From: Dehalococcoidales bacterium
GTDB lineage: Bacteria; Chloroflexota; Dehalococcoidia; Dehalococcoidales; UBA5760
Direction of reading: 5' to 3'
Assembly (NCBI GenBank): GCA_028716225.1
Contig: JAQUQE010000011.1
Span: forward strand, 1 to 49,555
Length of the DNA: 49,555 bases
Shown in pieces: positions 30,084 to 37,360 of the stretch; position 1 is the stretch's first letter; every line of letters starts with the position of its first letter. The translations under genes and the position numbers were made by a program. The notes below the pieces were generated by a model, which saw only the letters and a list, made by a program, of their open reading frames with translations, was not told the origin of the DNA and did no database searches.

Positions 30084-30425
30084 CTATGCGTCCTCGTCAA
30101 ATAGGTTGGGGAAAAACCCCAAAGCTCCCTCTCTCTCACCTGGAGATAATCCGTAATTTGCATAGCCAGCTTTTTCTAGTAAAAACTGTTTGGCTTCTTC
30201 GTCTGATATCAAATGGAAATTGGATTCCGTGCCTTGCCACATTGACCAGGAGTAAGTGTAGAAATAGAGTTTGCCCGATCTGGCCTTATGGGCGTACAGG
30301 TCGACGCCGGAAGTGTACCGGGTGCCCGTATTGGGCGGATTGTGTGGCGCATCGAATAGACAAGCGTCGGTGTCGATATTGATAGCGACCTTTTTGTTCT
30401 CGGGAGTCATTAAAATGTGTACCAT
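30084..30425 (-). CDS. Hypothetical protein
   Basis: The product is 113 residues after GGAGGG. It contains INIDTDACLFDAPHNPPNTG and aromatic-rich YFYTYSWSMWQ, then an acidic helical part. No motif is recognised. Confidence 0.65.
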   Translation of the reverse strand: MVHILMTPENKKVAINIDTDACLFDAPHNPPNTGTRYTSGVDLYAHKARSGKLYFYTYSWSMWQGTESNFHLISDEEAKQFLLEKAGYANYGLSPGEREGALGFFPNLFDEDA

Positions 30426-30479
30426 TTTAGCCCTCCGTTCCCTACCTGGCTGGACTCGCTCAGGGATTACGGGAAGGTA

Positions 30480-30508
30480 TTGACAACAATTTTGAAGTAT
30501 TATACGAT
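30480..30508 (+). promoter_or_regulatory. Consensus-type promoter TTGACA-N17-TACGAT
   Basis: The -35 is 30480-30485 and the -10 is 30503-30508. It points away from the leftward gene at 30425 and toward the hairpin at 30564-30593. A minus-strand TATAAT at about 30503-30498 overlaps it and could serve the gene at 30425. Confidence 0.5.
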
Positions 30509-30563
30509 GTGCTCACTTAATTCGATACAAATTTTTAATAAACAGTGATTGGCGCCACAAGAA

Positions 30564-30593
30564 GGCCCGGGCTATACTGCAGTAACCCGGGCC
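30564..30593. terminator. Strong GC hairpin at the end of the DUF932 gene
   Basis: GGCCCGGG 30564-30571 pairs with CCCGGGCC 30586-30593. It lies just after the leftward gene ending at 30603, with TTCTTG following on that strand, and just downstream of the rightward promoter at 30480. It may end transcription in both directions. Confidence 0.55.
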
Positions 30594-30602
30594 AAACTCG
30601 TT

Positions 30603-31598
30603 TTAGTTCTGTCTGTGGCACAGCGGGCAGGTCAGCCGATGGGTCGCTTCGTCTCCGAAGTCAGCAACCACTTTCAGGGCTTTCATGATCTGTCTGGTAT
30701 TGCCCCTCTCTATCAGATGAGAGGTCGCGTAGGTTATCAGATTTTGCATGTCCCAGGCATTCTCCGGAGGCTGTTCTATCGCTCTTGCCCTGATTGCCTC
30801 TGCAACCGACCCGGTGATTCCAGAGTCTTTGATTAAGGCTTCCAGCATTCGGGCCCGTTCCTCTGGGGGGACTTTTTCATCGACCAGCTTTTTCCAGCCG
30901 GAGACCACCTTATCGAAAGAGTTGTAAGCTCTCCTGATGGACTGCCGGAAGAATTGCCAAACGCTGTCGCCCTCGCCCCCGCCACCCGTAAATTCAGAAA
31001 GGACAGTATTCGATGTGAGTCCATTGGTACAGACTAGCCTCACGGCATACGACTGGACAAAAGGCCGGGTTATTCCCATTGGCGAGAACCTCAGCAGCAC
31101 TCCGGCTTTAACGAGATCCCCCCGCGGGATGTGAGTTCCGTCCGGGGCAATAACGGGAGCGGTTTCGGTGCCGGCTACTTCAAGCGAGACAGTCTGCTTA
31201 TCGATCATTACCCGCATGTATTCTTCTACCGGTATGGTCTTTTCCAGCAGGTCTAGTAAGTGATCGGGTTCCACTGTGCGTCGAGTCCCAAAGGGTACCA
31301 GTGAGGTGATCTTATCGTCTTTGACGACCATGGAGTATGAACCATGCCCCTGCAGGAGCTCGGATAGGGCTTTCGAAAAAGTCTCCGGACTCAGTTTTCC
31401 AGCGAGTCCCAAGGGAAGGCCAGCGAATTCCATCAGCGACCGCTTATCGGCCACGTCGATTGCCGGGGATCCCCGACCCGGTCGGAGCTGGACCATATCC
31501 GGTGTTACCAGTATCCGGGTACCGCTGGAATCTTTGACGTCCCTGATTTTGCCCTCTACCAGAGGTTCGATAGTTTTAAGTACGGTTTCTCTTTTCAT
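30603..31598 (-). CDS. DUF932-like phage/plasmid protein
   Basis: The product is 331 residues. GVLLRFSPMGITRPFVQSYA, then VRLVCTNGLTS, is the hallmark of the DUF932 / phage-plasmid LGT family, which is common on mobile elements and without firm function. The C-terminus carries a short Cys motif (CPLCHRQN). The start region has AAGGAG rather far (14 bases) upstream. Confidence 0.7.
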   Translation of the reverse strand: MKRETVLKTIEPLVEGKIRDVKDSSGTRILVTPDMVQLRPGRGSPAIDVADKRSLMEFAGLPLGLAGKLSPETFSKALSELLQGHGSYSMVVKDDKITSLVPFGTRRTVEPDHLLDLLEKTIPVEEYMRVMIDKQTVSLEVAGTETAPVIAPDGTHIPRGDLVKAGVLLRFSPMGITRPFVQSYAVRLVCTNGLTSNTVLSEFTGGGGEGDSVWQFFRQSIRRAYNSFDKVVSGWKKLVDEKVPPEERARMLEALIKDSGITGSVAEAIRARAIEQPPENAWDMQNLITYATSHLIERGNTRQIMKALKVVADFGDEATHRLTCPLCHRQN

Positions 31599-31624
31599 TT
31601 CGTTGCGACTAACTCCTTTTTACT

Positions 31625-31653
31625 TTGATTTTAATAACCATTTTGAATATAAT
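31625..31653 (+). promoter_or_regulatory. Promoter TTGATT-N17-TATAAT for the HNH gene
   Basis: The -35 is 31625-31630 and the -10 is 31648-31653. The ATG at 31660 is six bases after the -10, so the transcript would be leaderless or nearly so. No Shine-Dalgarno site is present, which agrees. Confidence 0.55.
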
Positions 31654-31659
31654 ACTGTA

Positions 31660-32433
31660 ATGCCTGCTAAAAATAGCTTAGAGGTTGTTTGCTCATATTG
31701 CGGATCTGTTTTTTCACGCCCTCCTTCTTTACTTGAAGGTAAAAAACTCCATTTCTGTAATAATAAGTGCAGATCTCTTTATCAAGATCATAAGGTTCCA
31801 ACCAGGTGTAAGGGCTGCGGCATTGTGATTTACGTTCAGCAATTCTTTTATTCTCATGGACAGTCCCATTTTTGTAGCCGTGAATGCTACGATAAACATA
31901 GGACAGAAGGGTCAAGATACATATCGTGTGATTACTGTGGAAAGATCACTTACCGGAAACCCTCTTTTGCTTTAAAACTTAAACATCATTTCTGTTCAAA
32001 ACAGTGTTGGAGAAGATGGTTACACTTTTTTAGGGTACGAAATCTAAACTTTAACTGGCGAGGTGGAAAAGCCTATTATTATGGTCCAAATTGGGAATAT
32101 CAGTCCCAATTAGCAAGGGAGAGGGACCATACTACATGTCAGCGTTGTGGGAAGAAACCAAATGGCCGCAAACTTGATGTTCACCACAAGAGGGCTTTTA
32201 GATTCTTTGGGTTGAAGAATTACATCGAAGCCAATGACTTGTCAAACTTGATTACCCTTTGTAGAGTATGCCATCCCCAATCTGAGGATGATAGACCATC
32301 CGTTACCCGCTCACGCAGCAACGTGCCCGTTCTCGAAAATACGACTCAGTTCGTCACACCACCAGCTCGGCAAATTATTGGTCAACAGTCCGAACCTCAA
32401 CCTGCTGGTATCCATAACATAGCCACTTCTTAA
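31660..32433 (+). CDS. HNH endonuclease with zinc fingers (mobile)
   Basis: The product is 257 residues. Four Cys-rich fingers (CSYCGSVF, CNNKCRSL, CKGCGIVI, CDYCGKIT and partners) precede an HNH domain: TTCQRCGKKPNGRKLDVHHK to NLITLCRVCHPQSE. It lies against the strand of its neighbours, is visibly AT-richer, has its own promoter, and its last 40 codons run antisense through the end of the ATPase gene. These features suggest a stand-alone homing endonuclease that inserted between two genes. Confidence 0.8.
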   Translation: MPAKNSLEVVCSYCGSVFSRPPSLLEGKKLHFCNNKCRSLYQDHKVPTRCKGCGIVIYVQQFFYSHGQSHFCSRECYDKHRTEGSRYISCDYCGKITYRKPSFALKLKHHFCSKQCWRRWLHFFRVRNLNFNWRGGKAYYYGPNWEYQSQLARERDHTTCQRCGKKPNGRKLDVHHKRAFRFFGLKNYIEANDLSNLITLCRVCHPQSEDDRPSVTRSRSNVPVLENTTQFVTPPARQIIGQQSEPQPAGIHNIATS

Positions 32434-33042
32434 TTTCTGCCTGTCAGTTGGGATATTGGCGAAAACCTCGATAGCTCTTCTGGTGAACATCTGCATTTCG
32501 CTCCGTTCAAACATGGCGTGAGCCTGGGTAGGCTCTTTCCATATTACTCTTTGAGCCTCCATTACTACATTTCTGTCGAGTTTCGAGGAGTGGTGAGCTA
32601 TGAAAATGATGAGCTGTTCTCTTTGACCTGATACACCAATTAGATTATCGAGTGTAACTGCTTCACCCGATTGAGTCCTTCGTGCATGAGCGGTCTGTGA
32701 GGCTTCATCGACAACTATTACCGCCTTTTTAGGTAAATCTTTGAGGGATGTGACAACAGAAATCCACGAAGGAAGCAGCCTTCGTTTAGGCTTTTCAAGT
32801 TGGAACGGTAAGAACAAACACCCGGGTAAGTCGCGTTTAGAGTGGAGGTAGTCCATTATTTCGAATGCTAACCCCGTTTTACCTTTCCTACGATCTCCCA
32901 TAATAACCACTGTGCCAGGGAAAGGTATCTCTTTCGATATTGTTGTAATTTCAGGTTTTGAAAGAATAGCCCGAGCGAATTGCTCGTCTTTATTCCTTTC
33001 CCACTTTTTAAGTCTTTCAGTCCATGAAACTGCTGGTACCAA
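32311..33042 (-). CDS. P-loop ATPase, candidate DNA-packaging ATPase (FtsK/HerA-like)
   Basis: The product is 243 residues from TTG 33042. Walker A is GDRRKGKT at 49-56 and Walker B is AVIVVDEAS with D112 and E113. IIFIAHHSSKLDRNVVMEAQ then RVIW resembles the sensor region of small FtsK/HerA/A32-type ATPases, which pack DNA in tailless icosahedral viruses. The size also fits. It is the only packaging-motor candidate in the genome. A terminase or a Zot-like ATPase is possible; there is no nuclease domain. The 3' end overlaps the HNH gene and could have been altered by that insertion. Confidence 0.65.
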   Translation of the reverse strand: MVPAVSWTERLKKWERNKDEQFARAILSKPEITTISKEIPFPGTVVIMGDRRKGKTGLAFEIMDYLHSKRDLPGCLFLPFQLEKPKRRLLPSWISVVTSLKDLPKKAVIVVDEASQTAHARRTQSGEAVTLDNLIGVSGQREQLIIFIAHHSSKLDRNVVMEAQRVIWKEPTQAHAMFERSEMQMFTRRAIEVFANIPTDRQKLRSGYVMDTSRLRFGLLTNNLPSWWCDELSRIFENGHVAA

Positions 33043-33126
33043 TAATCCTTACCCCCTTATCCTTTTTTTGCCCCTACTAAGCATATCGATTGAGGTCGAT
33101 TTATCGTTGCAACGAGTTTTTGACGC

Positions 33127-33142
33127 TATTTCTCAAGAAATG
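33127..33142 (-). promoter_or_regulatory. Palindromic element, copy 4
   Basis: On the minus strand it reads CATTTCTTGAGAAATA. It lies 84 bases upstream of the ATPase start and just after the end of the gene at 33143, oriented toward the ATPase gene. Confidence 0.55.
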
Positions 33143-33505
33143 CTAGTACCTCTTAGGTTTTAAGACGACAGTGACTTTCGTCTCTTTTGGTATCCATGCC
33201 TTGTTTTTAATGACCATCGAGGCGGTATTGTGCTTCGGCTTCTGGAAGTATCCCTTAATCTCCCCGTCCGGTCCTTTCCGGTTTATCCTCAGTATCGCCT
33301 CAACTTCCAGGTGTCCGTTGGACCGGATCAGAGTATCCGGCTGAGGCATGAGCTCGATGAGCTGCCGGAGCTGCTTGGAGCCAACCGTAATGTCTCCGAA
33401 TTCAACGGCGTCGCCCATTTTAAGGGCCTTGATGAGCGACTCGTTGAGAAAGACCCACCCGCCGTCTTTTTTCTTGCCCCACGGGCGTTGTATGGTACGC
33501 TTCAA
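33143..33505 (-). CDS. Hypothetical basic protein
   Basis: The product is 120 residues, Lys-rich, with WVFLNESLIKALKMGDAVEF near the N-terminus and a basic beta C-terminus (KETKVTVVLKPKRY). It may bind nucleic acid. No family is recognised. Confidence 0.65.
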   Translation of the reverse strand: MKRTIQRPWGKKKDGGWVFLNESLIKALKMGDAVEFGDITVGSKQLRQLIELMPQPDTLIRSNGHLEVEAILRINRKGPDGEIKGYFQKPKHNTASMVIKNKAWIPKETKVTVVLKPKRY

Positions 33506-33519
33506 ATTCCACCCCCTTT

Positions 33520-33690
33520 TTAGTTAATATGGGCCTGAACGTATTCAAAACCGTACAGCCAGTCCATTTCGTAGATATTAGAGGCGGCCAGGAAGATGTT
33601 AGGTACCAGCCGGCAGAGGTCGGGATCGACCAGGGCGTTGCCAAAATGGTCAGGATAGATGGAGTCGTTATTATCCAGTTGGTCTTCCAT
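33520..33690 (-). CDS. Small acidic hypothetical protein
   Basis: The product is 56 residues, starting MEDQLDNNDSIYPDHFGNAL and ending LYGFEYVQAHIN. GAGGGAAAATC precedes ATG 33690. It overlaps the end of the next upstream gene. Function unknown. Confidence 0.55.
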   Translation of the reverse strand: MEDQLDNNDSIYPDHFGNALVDPDLCRLVPNIFLAASNIYEMDWLYGFEYVQAHIN

Positions 33691-33820
33691 GATTTTCCCT
33701 CGCTTGCCGCTTTTCTTCCCGGTGCTGATTCCAAAGACCCTCGACGAAAGCGACCGTAAAACCGAAGGTCAAGCACACGATGATACCTGCCATTATCCAA
33801 AACCACGTTGGGATTTTCAT
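33671..33820 (-). CDS. Tiny single-span membrane protein
   Basis: The product is 49 residues: MKIPTWFWIMAGIIVCLTFG, then FTVAFVEGLW and a charged tail. GGGAG lies upstream of ATG 33820, which overlaps the zinc-ribbon gene's stop. Confidence 0.55.
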   Translation of the reverse strand: MKIPTWFWIMAGIIVCLTFGFTVAFVEGLWNQHREEKRQARENHGRPTG

Positions 33821-34056
33821 ACTGGATTCTCCCTCCTTACTTTGACATCTTTTGCTCCATCCAGAAAAGCATCAGCTTCTTCTTGGTCGTTGATATCAAG
33901 CTCTTTGTAACACTCTGGACAGGAAAATGTATTATCGGAATACTCTGTATTCTTCTCGTGGAAATTGCCCCCTTGACTATAATCTCCACTTTCTGAAGCT
34001 GTTACGTGATAATTGAGGTAATCAATCTCTTTTTTACAGCTAGGACACTTCGGCAC
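33817..34056 (-). CDS. Small zinc-ribbon protein
   Basis: The product is 79 residues from GTG 34056. CPSCKKEI at the N-terminus and CPECYKEL at 46-53 form a zinc ribbon separated by an acidic, Asn-rich loop. It overlaps both neighbours. Function unknown. Confidence 0.65.
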   Translation of the reverse strand: MPKCPSCKKEIDYLNYHVTASESGDYSQGGNFHEKNTEYSDNTFSCPECYKELDINDQEEADAFLDGAKDVKVRRENPV

Positions 34057-34294
34057 TTTGCACCCCCTTTGCGACTTTGACGATAGCCTCTCCGAATTTC
34101 AGGGCGTCTTCTCTCGATAGATGCAACTGGATTGGTTCGCTGCCGGCAGGGCGCCTACTGGATACCTCAATGAAAATCAGGTCTTCAATTACACTGGAGT
34201 CCCAAATTAGCGAATGATGTGGCGTAAACCACCCATTCCGGCCTCGCGCCTTATTGTCCTTGTTTGAGAATTGTACCTGAGCATCAAGTGACAT
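34040..34294 (-). CDS. Hypothetical protein
   Basis: The product is 84 residues from ATG 34294 after GGGGGTGATT. It has a beta-rich middle (LIFIEVSSRRPAGSEPIQLH) and a helix with LSREDALKFGEAIVKVAKGV. Function unknown. Confidence 0.65.
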   Translation of the reverse strand: MSLDAQVQFSNKDNKARGRNGWFTPHHSLIWDSSVIEDLIFIEVSSRRPAGSEPIQLHLSREDALKFGEAIVKVAKGVQSAEVS

Positions 34295-34304
34295 AATCAC
34301 CCCC

Positions 34305-34598
34305 TTAACATTCGCTTAGACAATCGCAGGTTCCGTCCCATGTGCCGTTGGCCATGAAATGAGAGTTGAACTTGCCGTCCAAGTGGCCGTTTTCTCTTTT
34401 GCAGGTTCCGAATGAATAAAATTGAGCCATTGGGAATTGACTGACGGTATAATTCCTCGCTCCGTCAACCATGTTCAAGGCATCTTTATGAACCTTGAAC
34501 GGCCCGACTAAATAGGCTACTCGCTTACCATCGATGCAATCGACGTAGTAGCAAGGCTCATCAGTCCAGTTACCAAGTTTCACGGTATCAGAAGCCAT
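34305..34598 (-). CDS. Hypothetical Cys-containing protein
   Basis: The product is 97 residues from ATG 34598 after AAGGGGGTG. It contains scattered Cys (EPCYYVDCIDG, CDCLSEC at the end) and GPFKVHKDALNMVDGARNYT. No known fold is recognised. Confidence 0.65.
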   Translation of the reverse strand: MASDTVKLGNWTDEPCYYVDCIDGKRVAYLVGPFKVHKDALNMVDGARNYTVSQFPMAQFYSFGTCKRENGHLDGKFNSHFMANGTWDGTCDCLSEC

Positions 34599-34608
34599 TT
34601 GCACCCCC

Positions 34609-34683
34609 TTACCAACTAAGTACTAACGCCAGAAACAGGATTCCGACTACTCCGAGTAGAACAACGTCCCATAGATCGAACAT
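34609..34683 (-). CDS. Tiny membrane peptide
   Basis: The product is 24 residues from ATG 34683 after GGGAGGAACT: MFDLWDVVLLGVVGILFLAL and a short end. The strong site and single hydrophobic helix support it. The 93 bases upstream hold no gene that I can see. Confidence 0.45.
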   Translation of the reverse strand: MFDLWDVVLLGVVGILFLALVLSW

Positions 34684-34776
34684 AGTTCCTCCCTTATCGT
34701 TAATCAGCCCACTACTGCCAATAAGAAGATCACGGAGCGTTTCAGGCTTCTTACGGGCAGTCGGTCGGATGACTAG

Positions 34777-34965
34777 CTATTTTTTCTTGGTCTTATCGGC
34801 AGGCTTCGAACCGCAAAGTACAGCGGTCACTTGTACCTGGTACTTCTCACCCGCTTCGCCTAGCACTTTCCCTTGCCCTCGAAATCCGGTTGAGCCGGTG
34901 CTAAACTTGGTCGGACTCATCGGGATAGTGATAGATGCTCTGTTTAAAATATCCTGTCCGGTCAT
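34777..34965 (-). CDS. Small hypothetical protein
   Basis: The product is 62 residues: a Ser/Thr/Gly-rich middle (SPTKFSTGSTGFRGQGKVLG) and a KTKKK tail. GGGGGAATC lies upstream. Function unknown. Confidence 0.6.
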   Translation of the reverse strand: MTGQDILNRASITIPMSPTKFSTGSTGFRGQGKVLGEAGEKYQVQVTAVLCGSKPADKTKKK

Positions 34966-35000
34966 TGTGTTATGATTCCCCCTTATCTTTTTTTATTCTC

Positions 35001-35348
35001 TTATCGCACGTTTCCGAGCGATAGACACGCGGCCTTGAACTTTTTAATTTGATCCCGTGTATAGCCATGCTGGTATTCGTCGATATTGATAACCCGCGAC
35101 TTTGGCACACTCTCAAGATCAAGCGATTCCCGCTTTGCGCGGTAATGTAGTTGACGATCTTCGAATTCTCCGGTCGGATACAGACCGATCAAGATTCCGT
35201 GATAGTGCAAGTAGTAACGCGGAATCTCTTTCCGTTTATCCCGCTCGCTATTCTCACCTTGAATTCGAGCGTTACACTGATTGCAGTATTGAGACTGAAG
35301 CATCGCTGGCCTAGTCTCACAGATTACGCACTTTGGCCTATTTACCAC
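35001..35348 (-). CDS. Zinc-finger hypothetical protein
   Basis: The product is 115 residues from GTG 35348. CVICETRPAMLQSQYCNQCN gives a CxxC...CxxC finger. The middle has YYLHYHGILIGLYPTGEFED and the end is helical and basic. Possibly nucleic-acid binding. Confidence 0.65.
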   Translation of the reverse strand: MVNRPKCVICETRPAMLQSQYCNQCNARIQGENSERDKRKEIPRYYLHYHGILIGLYPTGEFEDRQLHYRAKRESLDLESVPKSRVINIDEYQHGYTRDQIKKFKAACLSLGNVR

Positions 35349-35451
35349 GCTTCACCCCCTTAACTATTTTCCCCGTCTCAAGTGACGCTAGTTTTGGGCA
35401 CTTGAGGCCGCGGCATGGATAATTACATTTACGGCAGAACGATATAACCAT
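35338..35451 (-). CDS. Tiny Cys-rich protein
   Basis: The product is 37 residues from ATG 35451 after AGGGGTGAATT. FCRKCNYPCRGLKCPKL has four Cys in a tight cluster, likely a zinc knuckle. The tail is basic. It overlaps the next gene by 11 bases. Confidence 0.55.
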   Translation of the reverse strand: MVISFCRKCNYPCRGLKCPKLASLETGKIVKGVKRGK

Positions 35452-35479
35452 AATTCACCCCTTATCGGTTTTTAGACCA

Positions 35480-36240
35480 ATTCCGAGAGTTGACCGAAGT
35501 CAACCCCCGTCGATTGAGCTAAAAGCACAATCCCCCCTGTGATCTGCAGCAGGGGGTCTGTGCTGTAGTCATACTCACGGATGACAGTCGCGTGTGGTCG
35601 AGGATACAGTAAGCTCGTGTGGGACTTTTGCACACGGGACTCTCGTAATCGGTTACAGCCCAAAAGACTTGCTACCGTCTTGGCCGCCGTTCTAACAATA
35701 GCTCTCCCGTTATCCAGCGGAGCCTCTCAGGAGGGCGCAGGAAGAGAGCTAGTGCCACCGGCTGGCTGTACTGTGTTCTCTTGCTATTGGGGGAAGATAG
35801 CACAGCCGCGTTACGAGCATGGCTTACCGAACCGTTAGACCATCTGTTGGAGAATAGACTCCCGTCGATGCTCCACGGTCATAGCTCACGGCCTCTTTAA
35901 CGTCTAGACAGGACGGGAAACGTAGTGCTTACGCTTCCGGAAGCCGTTGATTTAGGCCAACGAGTCCCCGTTCATTATCCGTCAGAGTCGGCCAGGAAGT
36001 GCAGAGCCTTATCCCGAAGACCACGTTCCCACGTAGGACAGCGATACACTCGTGCTGGCGTAGATTCCTCGGTGTGCCCAGGTCCGCGTAGCTATCAGGT
36101 TGACCATGTGACCCCCGCATGGGAGAGAAAACTCCCCCGTAGCCAGCTCCAGACTTCGGAGTGGTTGCGAGCACGTGACCGGATATTAGCTTTGCCTCAC
36201 TCTAGGTATTGGCTCATTTTACTAGGCTTGAATTGTCTTA
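35480..36240. ncRNA. Candidate large structured RNA, about 700 nt
   Basis: No convincing gene lies between 35452 and 36382, and the small open frames have Arg/Ser/Pro-rich noise composition. Hairpins are dense: AGCACA plus CCCCCTG (35524-35564); CGTGTG/CACACG near 35616-35636; TAGCTCTC 35700-35707 with GAGAGCTA near 35744-35751; GCTAT/ATAGC and GGCTGT/ACAGCC near 35763-35806; TGGAG/CTCCA near 35849-35875; CCATG/CATGG near 36104-36122; GGGAG/CTCCC 36121-36136; CTCC/GGAG near 36147-36161. A minus-strand UUCG hairpin (GTTGAC, TTCG, GTCAAC) marks the left edge near 35489-35504. Size and context recall giant phage RNAs such as GOLLD or ROOL, but I see no proof of identity. Confidence 0.6.
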
Positions 36241-36249
36241 TAACTAGCA

Positions 36250-36277
36250 TATCGAATGACTGCTAATTACTGTTGCA
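36250..36277. repeat. 28-bp direct repeat, copy A
   Basis: TATCGAATGACTGCTAATTA followed by CTGTTGCA matches copy B at 36355-36382 with one mismatch. The two copies lie 105 bp apart and flank the terminator hairpin. Confidence 0.75.
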
Positions 36278-36287
36278 ATCCATTTAC

Positions 36288-36327
36288 TAACAAAAACAAG
36301 TGAGAGACTTTTTATAGTCTCTCACTT
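36288..36327 (-). terminator. Intrinsic terminator of the 36383 gene
   Basis: On the minus strand a perfect 12-bp stem (AAGTGAGAGACT/AGTCTCTCACTT) with a 6-base loop is followed by GTTTTTGTT. It lies about 55 bases after the stop of the gene ending at 36383. Confidence 0.85.
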
Positions 36328-36354
36328 GCCTTAATTAGTGCCTTATGCTTAGTC

Positions 36355-36382
36355 TATCGAATGACTGCTAATTAGTGTTGCA
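36355..36382. repeat. 28-bp direct repeat, copy B
   Basis: Partner of copy A at 36250. It lies directly after the 3' end of the 36383 gene. Possible integrase arm sites or protein-binding sites; neither is shown. Confidence 0.75.
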
Positions 36383-37060
36383 CTAGCTTAAAGTTAACTG
36401 ATAGCCGCTCTTAGCAATCCATCGCGCTAACTGTGAACGTTCAGTATTGGAAAGTGAATGACCGGTAATTGGACGCCCGCGCAGTAGAAAGCGCTTGTAT
36501 TCTTTTCGATGTTTTCCTACAATCGGCGCTTGAACAGGTTCACGGATTGCGCGGTCATGGGTTAACGATTGTCCACGCATACGCTTGATGATTAATGGTT
36601 TTATGTCGTCTGGTATCCGCGACCACAGTCTAACCGCGGTATCATCACTCTCATACTTGTTAACGAATTCAATCTCTCCCACAATTAAGTCACCTAAACT
36701 TGTTACGTCACCATCGTCGCTCTCTATCTTAGAATCTAAGTCAATGTGAGCGTGAATCTTGCTAGCTTTCCACCAGTCTAGCCAGTCACCGCGTATGACT
36801 GAATATGCCAGTTTAGGCTCATCGATACCAGACTTCAAAAGCGTAGCTGTAAAATCTTGGAAACAATCCAGTCTATCATCATAAGGCACTTTAGACGCGA
36901 ATATGTAGGCAATTCGCATTGATAGCTTCGTTTGTTCTGGTAGATTCTTTACAGCTTCGAGTGTAGATTCTACCGCGGCCGTGTAGTCACATTCTGGTAT
37001 GTTAGTGCAAAGCACTTTAGCTATACTTCGATATTCAACTTTGATTGTATCTGTATTCAT
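36383..37060 (-). CDS. Hypothetical DNA-binding protein, possibly sigma-factor-like
   Basis: The product is 225 residues after AAGGGG. VPYDDRLDCFQDFTATLL and LAYSVIRGDWLDWWKASK resemble the region-2 helices of small sigma-like proteins. LSNTERSQLARWIAKSGYQL at the C-terminus could be a helix-turn-helix. The match is weak. It has its own promoter (37208-37236) and terminator, so it is an independent transcription unit, as expected for a regulator. Confidence 0.5.
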   Translation of the reverse strand: MNTDTIKVEYRSIAKVLCTNIPECDYTAAVESTLEAVKNLPEQTKLSMRIAYIFASKVPYDDRLDCFQDFTATLLKSGIDEPKLAYSVIRGDWLDWWKASKIHAHIDLDSKIESDDGDVTSLGDLIVGEIEFVNKYESDDTAVRLWSRIPDDIKPLIIKRMRGQSLTHDRAIREPVQAPIVGKHRKEYKRFLLRGRPITGHSLSNTERSQLARWIAKSGYQLTLS

Positions 37061-37061
37061 T

Positions 37062-37345
37062 TTTTAACCCCTTATCAATTTTTTATTTTTTAGCTTCAAA
37101 TTTTAATTTTCGATTTTGAGGTTATCAGACTCTAATTTGATGTTTTTCACTCTCCATGACTTTACAATATATCCTATTGTTAACTTTGTTGGTATACGGT
37201 AATAGACATATTAATGAATCTCAAACACGATTGCAATAGGCTTGATTGATTTTTTTTGAAATTCGAAGCTAAAAAAATATTTTCGAAGCTAAAAAAAATT
37301 GAAAAATCGACGCGGCTCCACGAAGCTAATCGAGACTGGAAGCGG
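37062..37345. repeat. AT-rich intergenic region with CGAAGCTAA repeats
   Basis: No gene is visible. TTCGAAGCTAAAAAAA occurs at 37262-37277 and 37282-37297, CGAAGCTAA at 37321-37329, and an inverted TTAGCTTCAAA at 37090-37100. Long A and T runs fill the spaces. It separates the integrase operon from the 36383 gene. It could hold attachment or regulatory sites. Confidence 0.6.
37208..37236 (-). promoter_or_regulatory. Promoter TTGCAA-N17-TAATAT for the 36383 gene
   Basis: On the minus strand the -35 is 37236-37231 and the -10 is 37213-37208, with exactly 17 bases between. The gene starts 148 bases downstream. Confidence 0.5.
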
Positions 37346-37360
37346 TTAGCCCTGGCCGGG

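Noticed and set aside
35581-36266. Two rightward open frames of 85 and 113 codons
   Set aside because: No ribosome sites, noise-like Arg/Ser/Pro composition, and they lie within dense hairpins; treated as by-products of the structured region.
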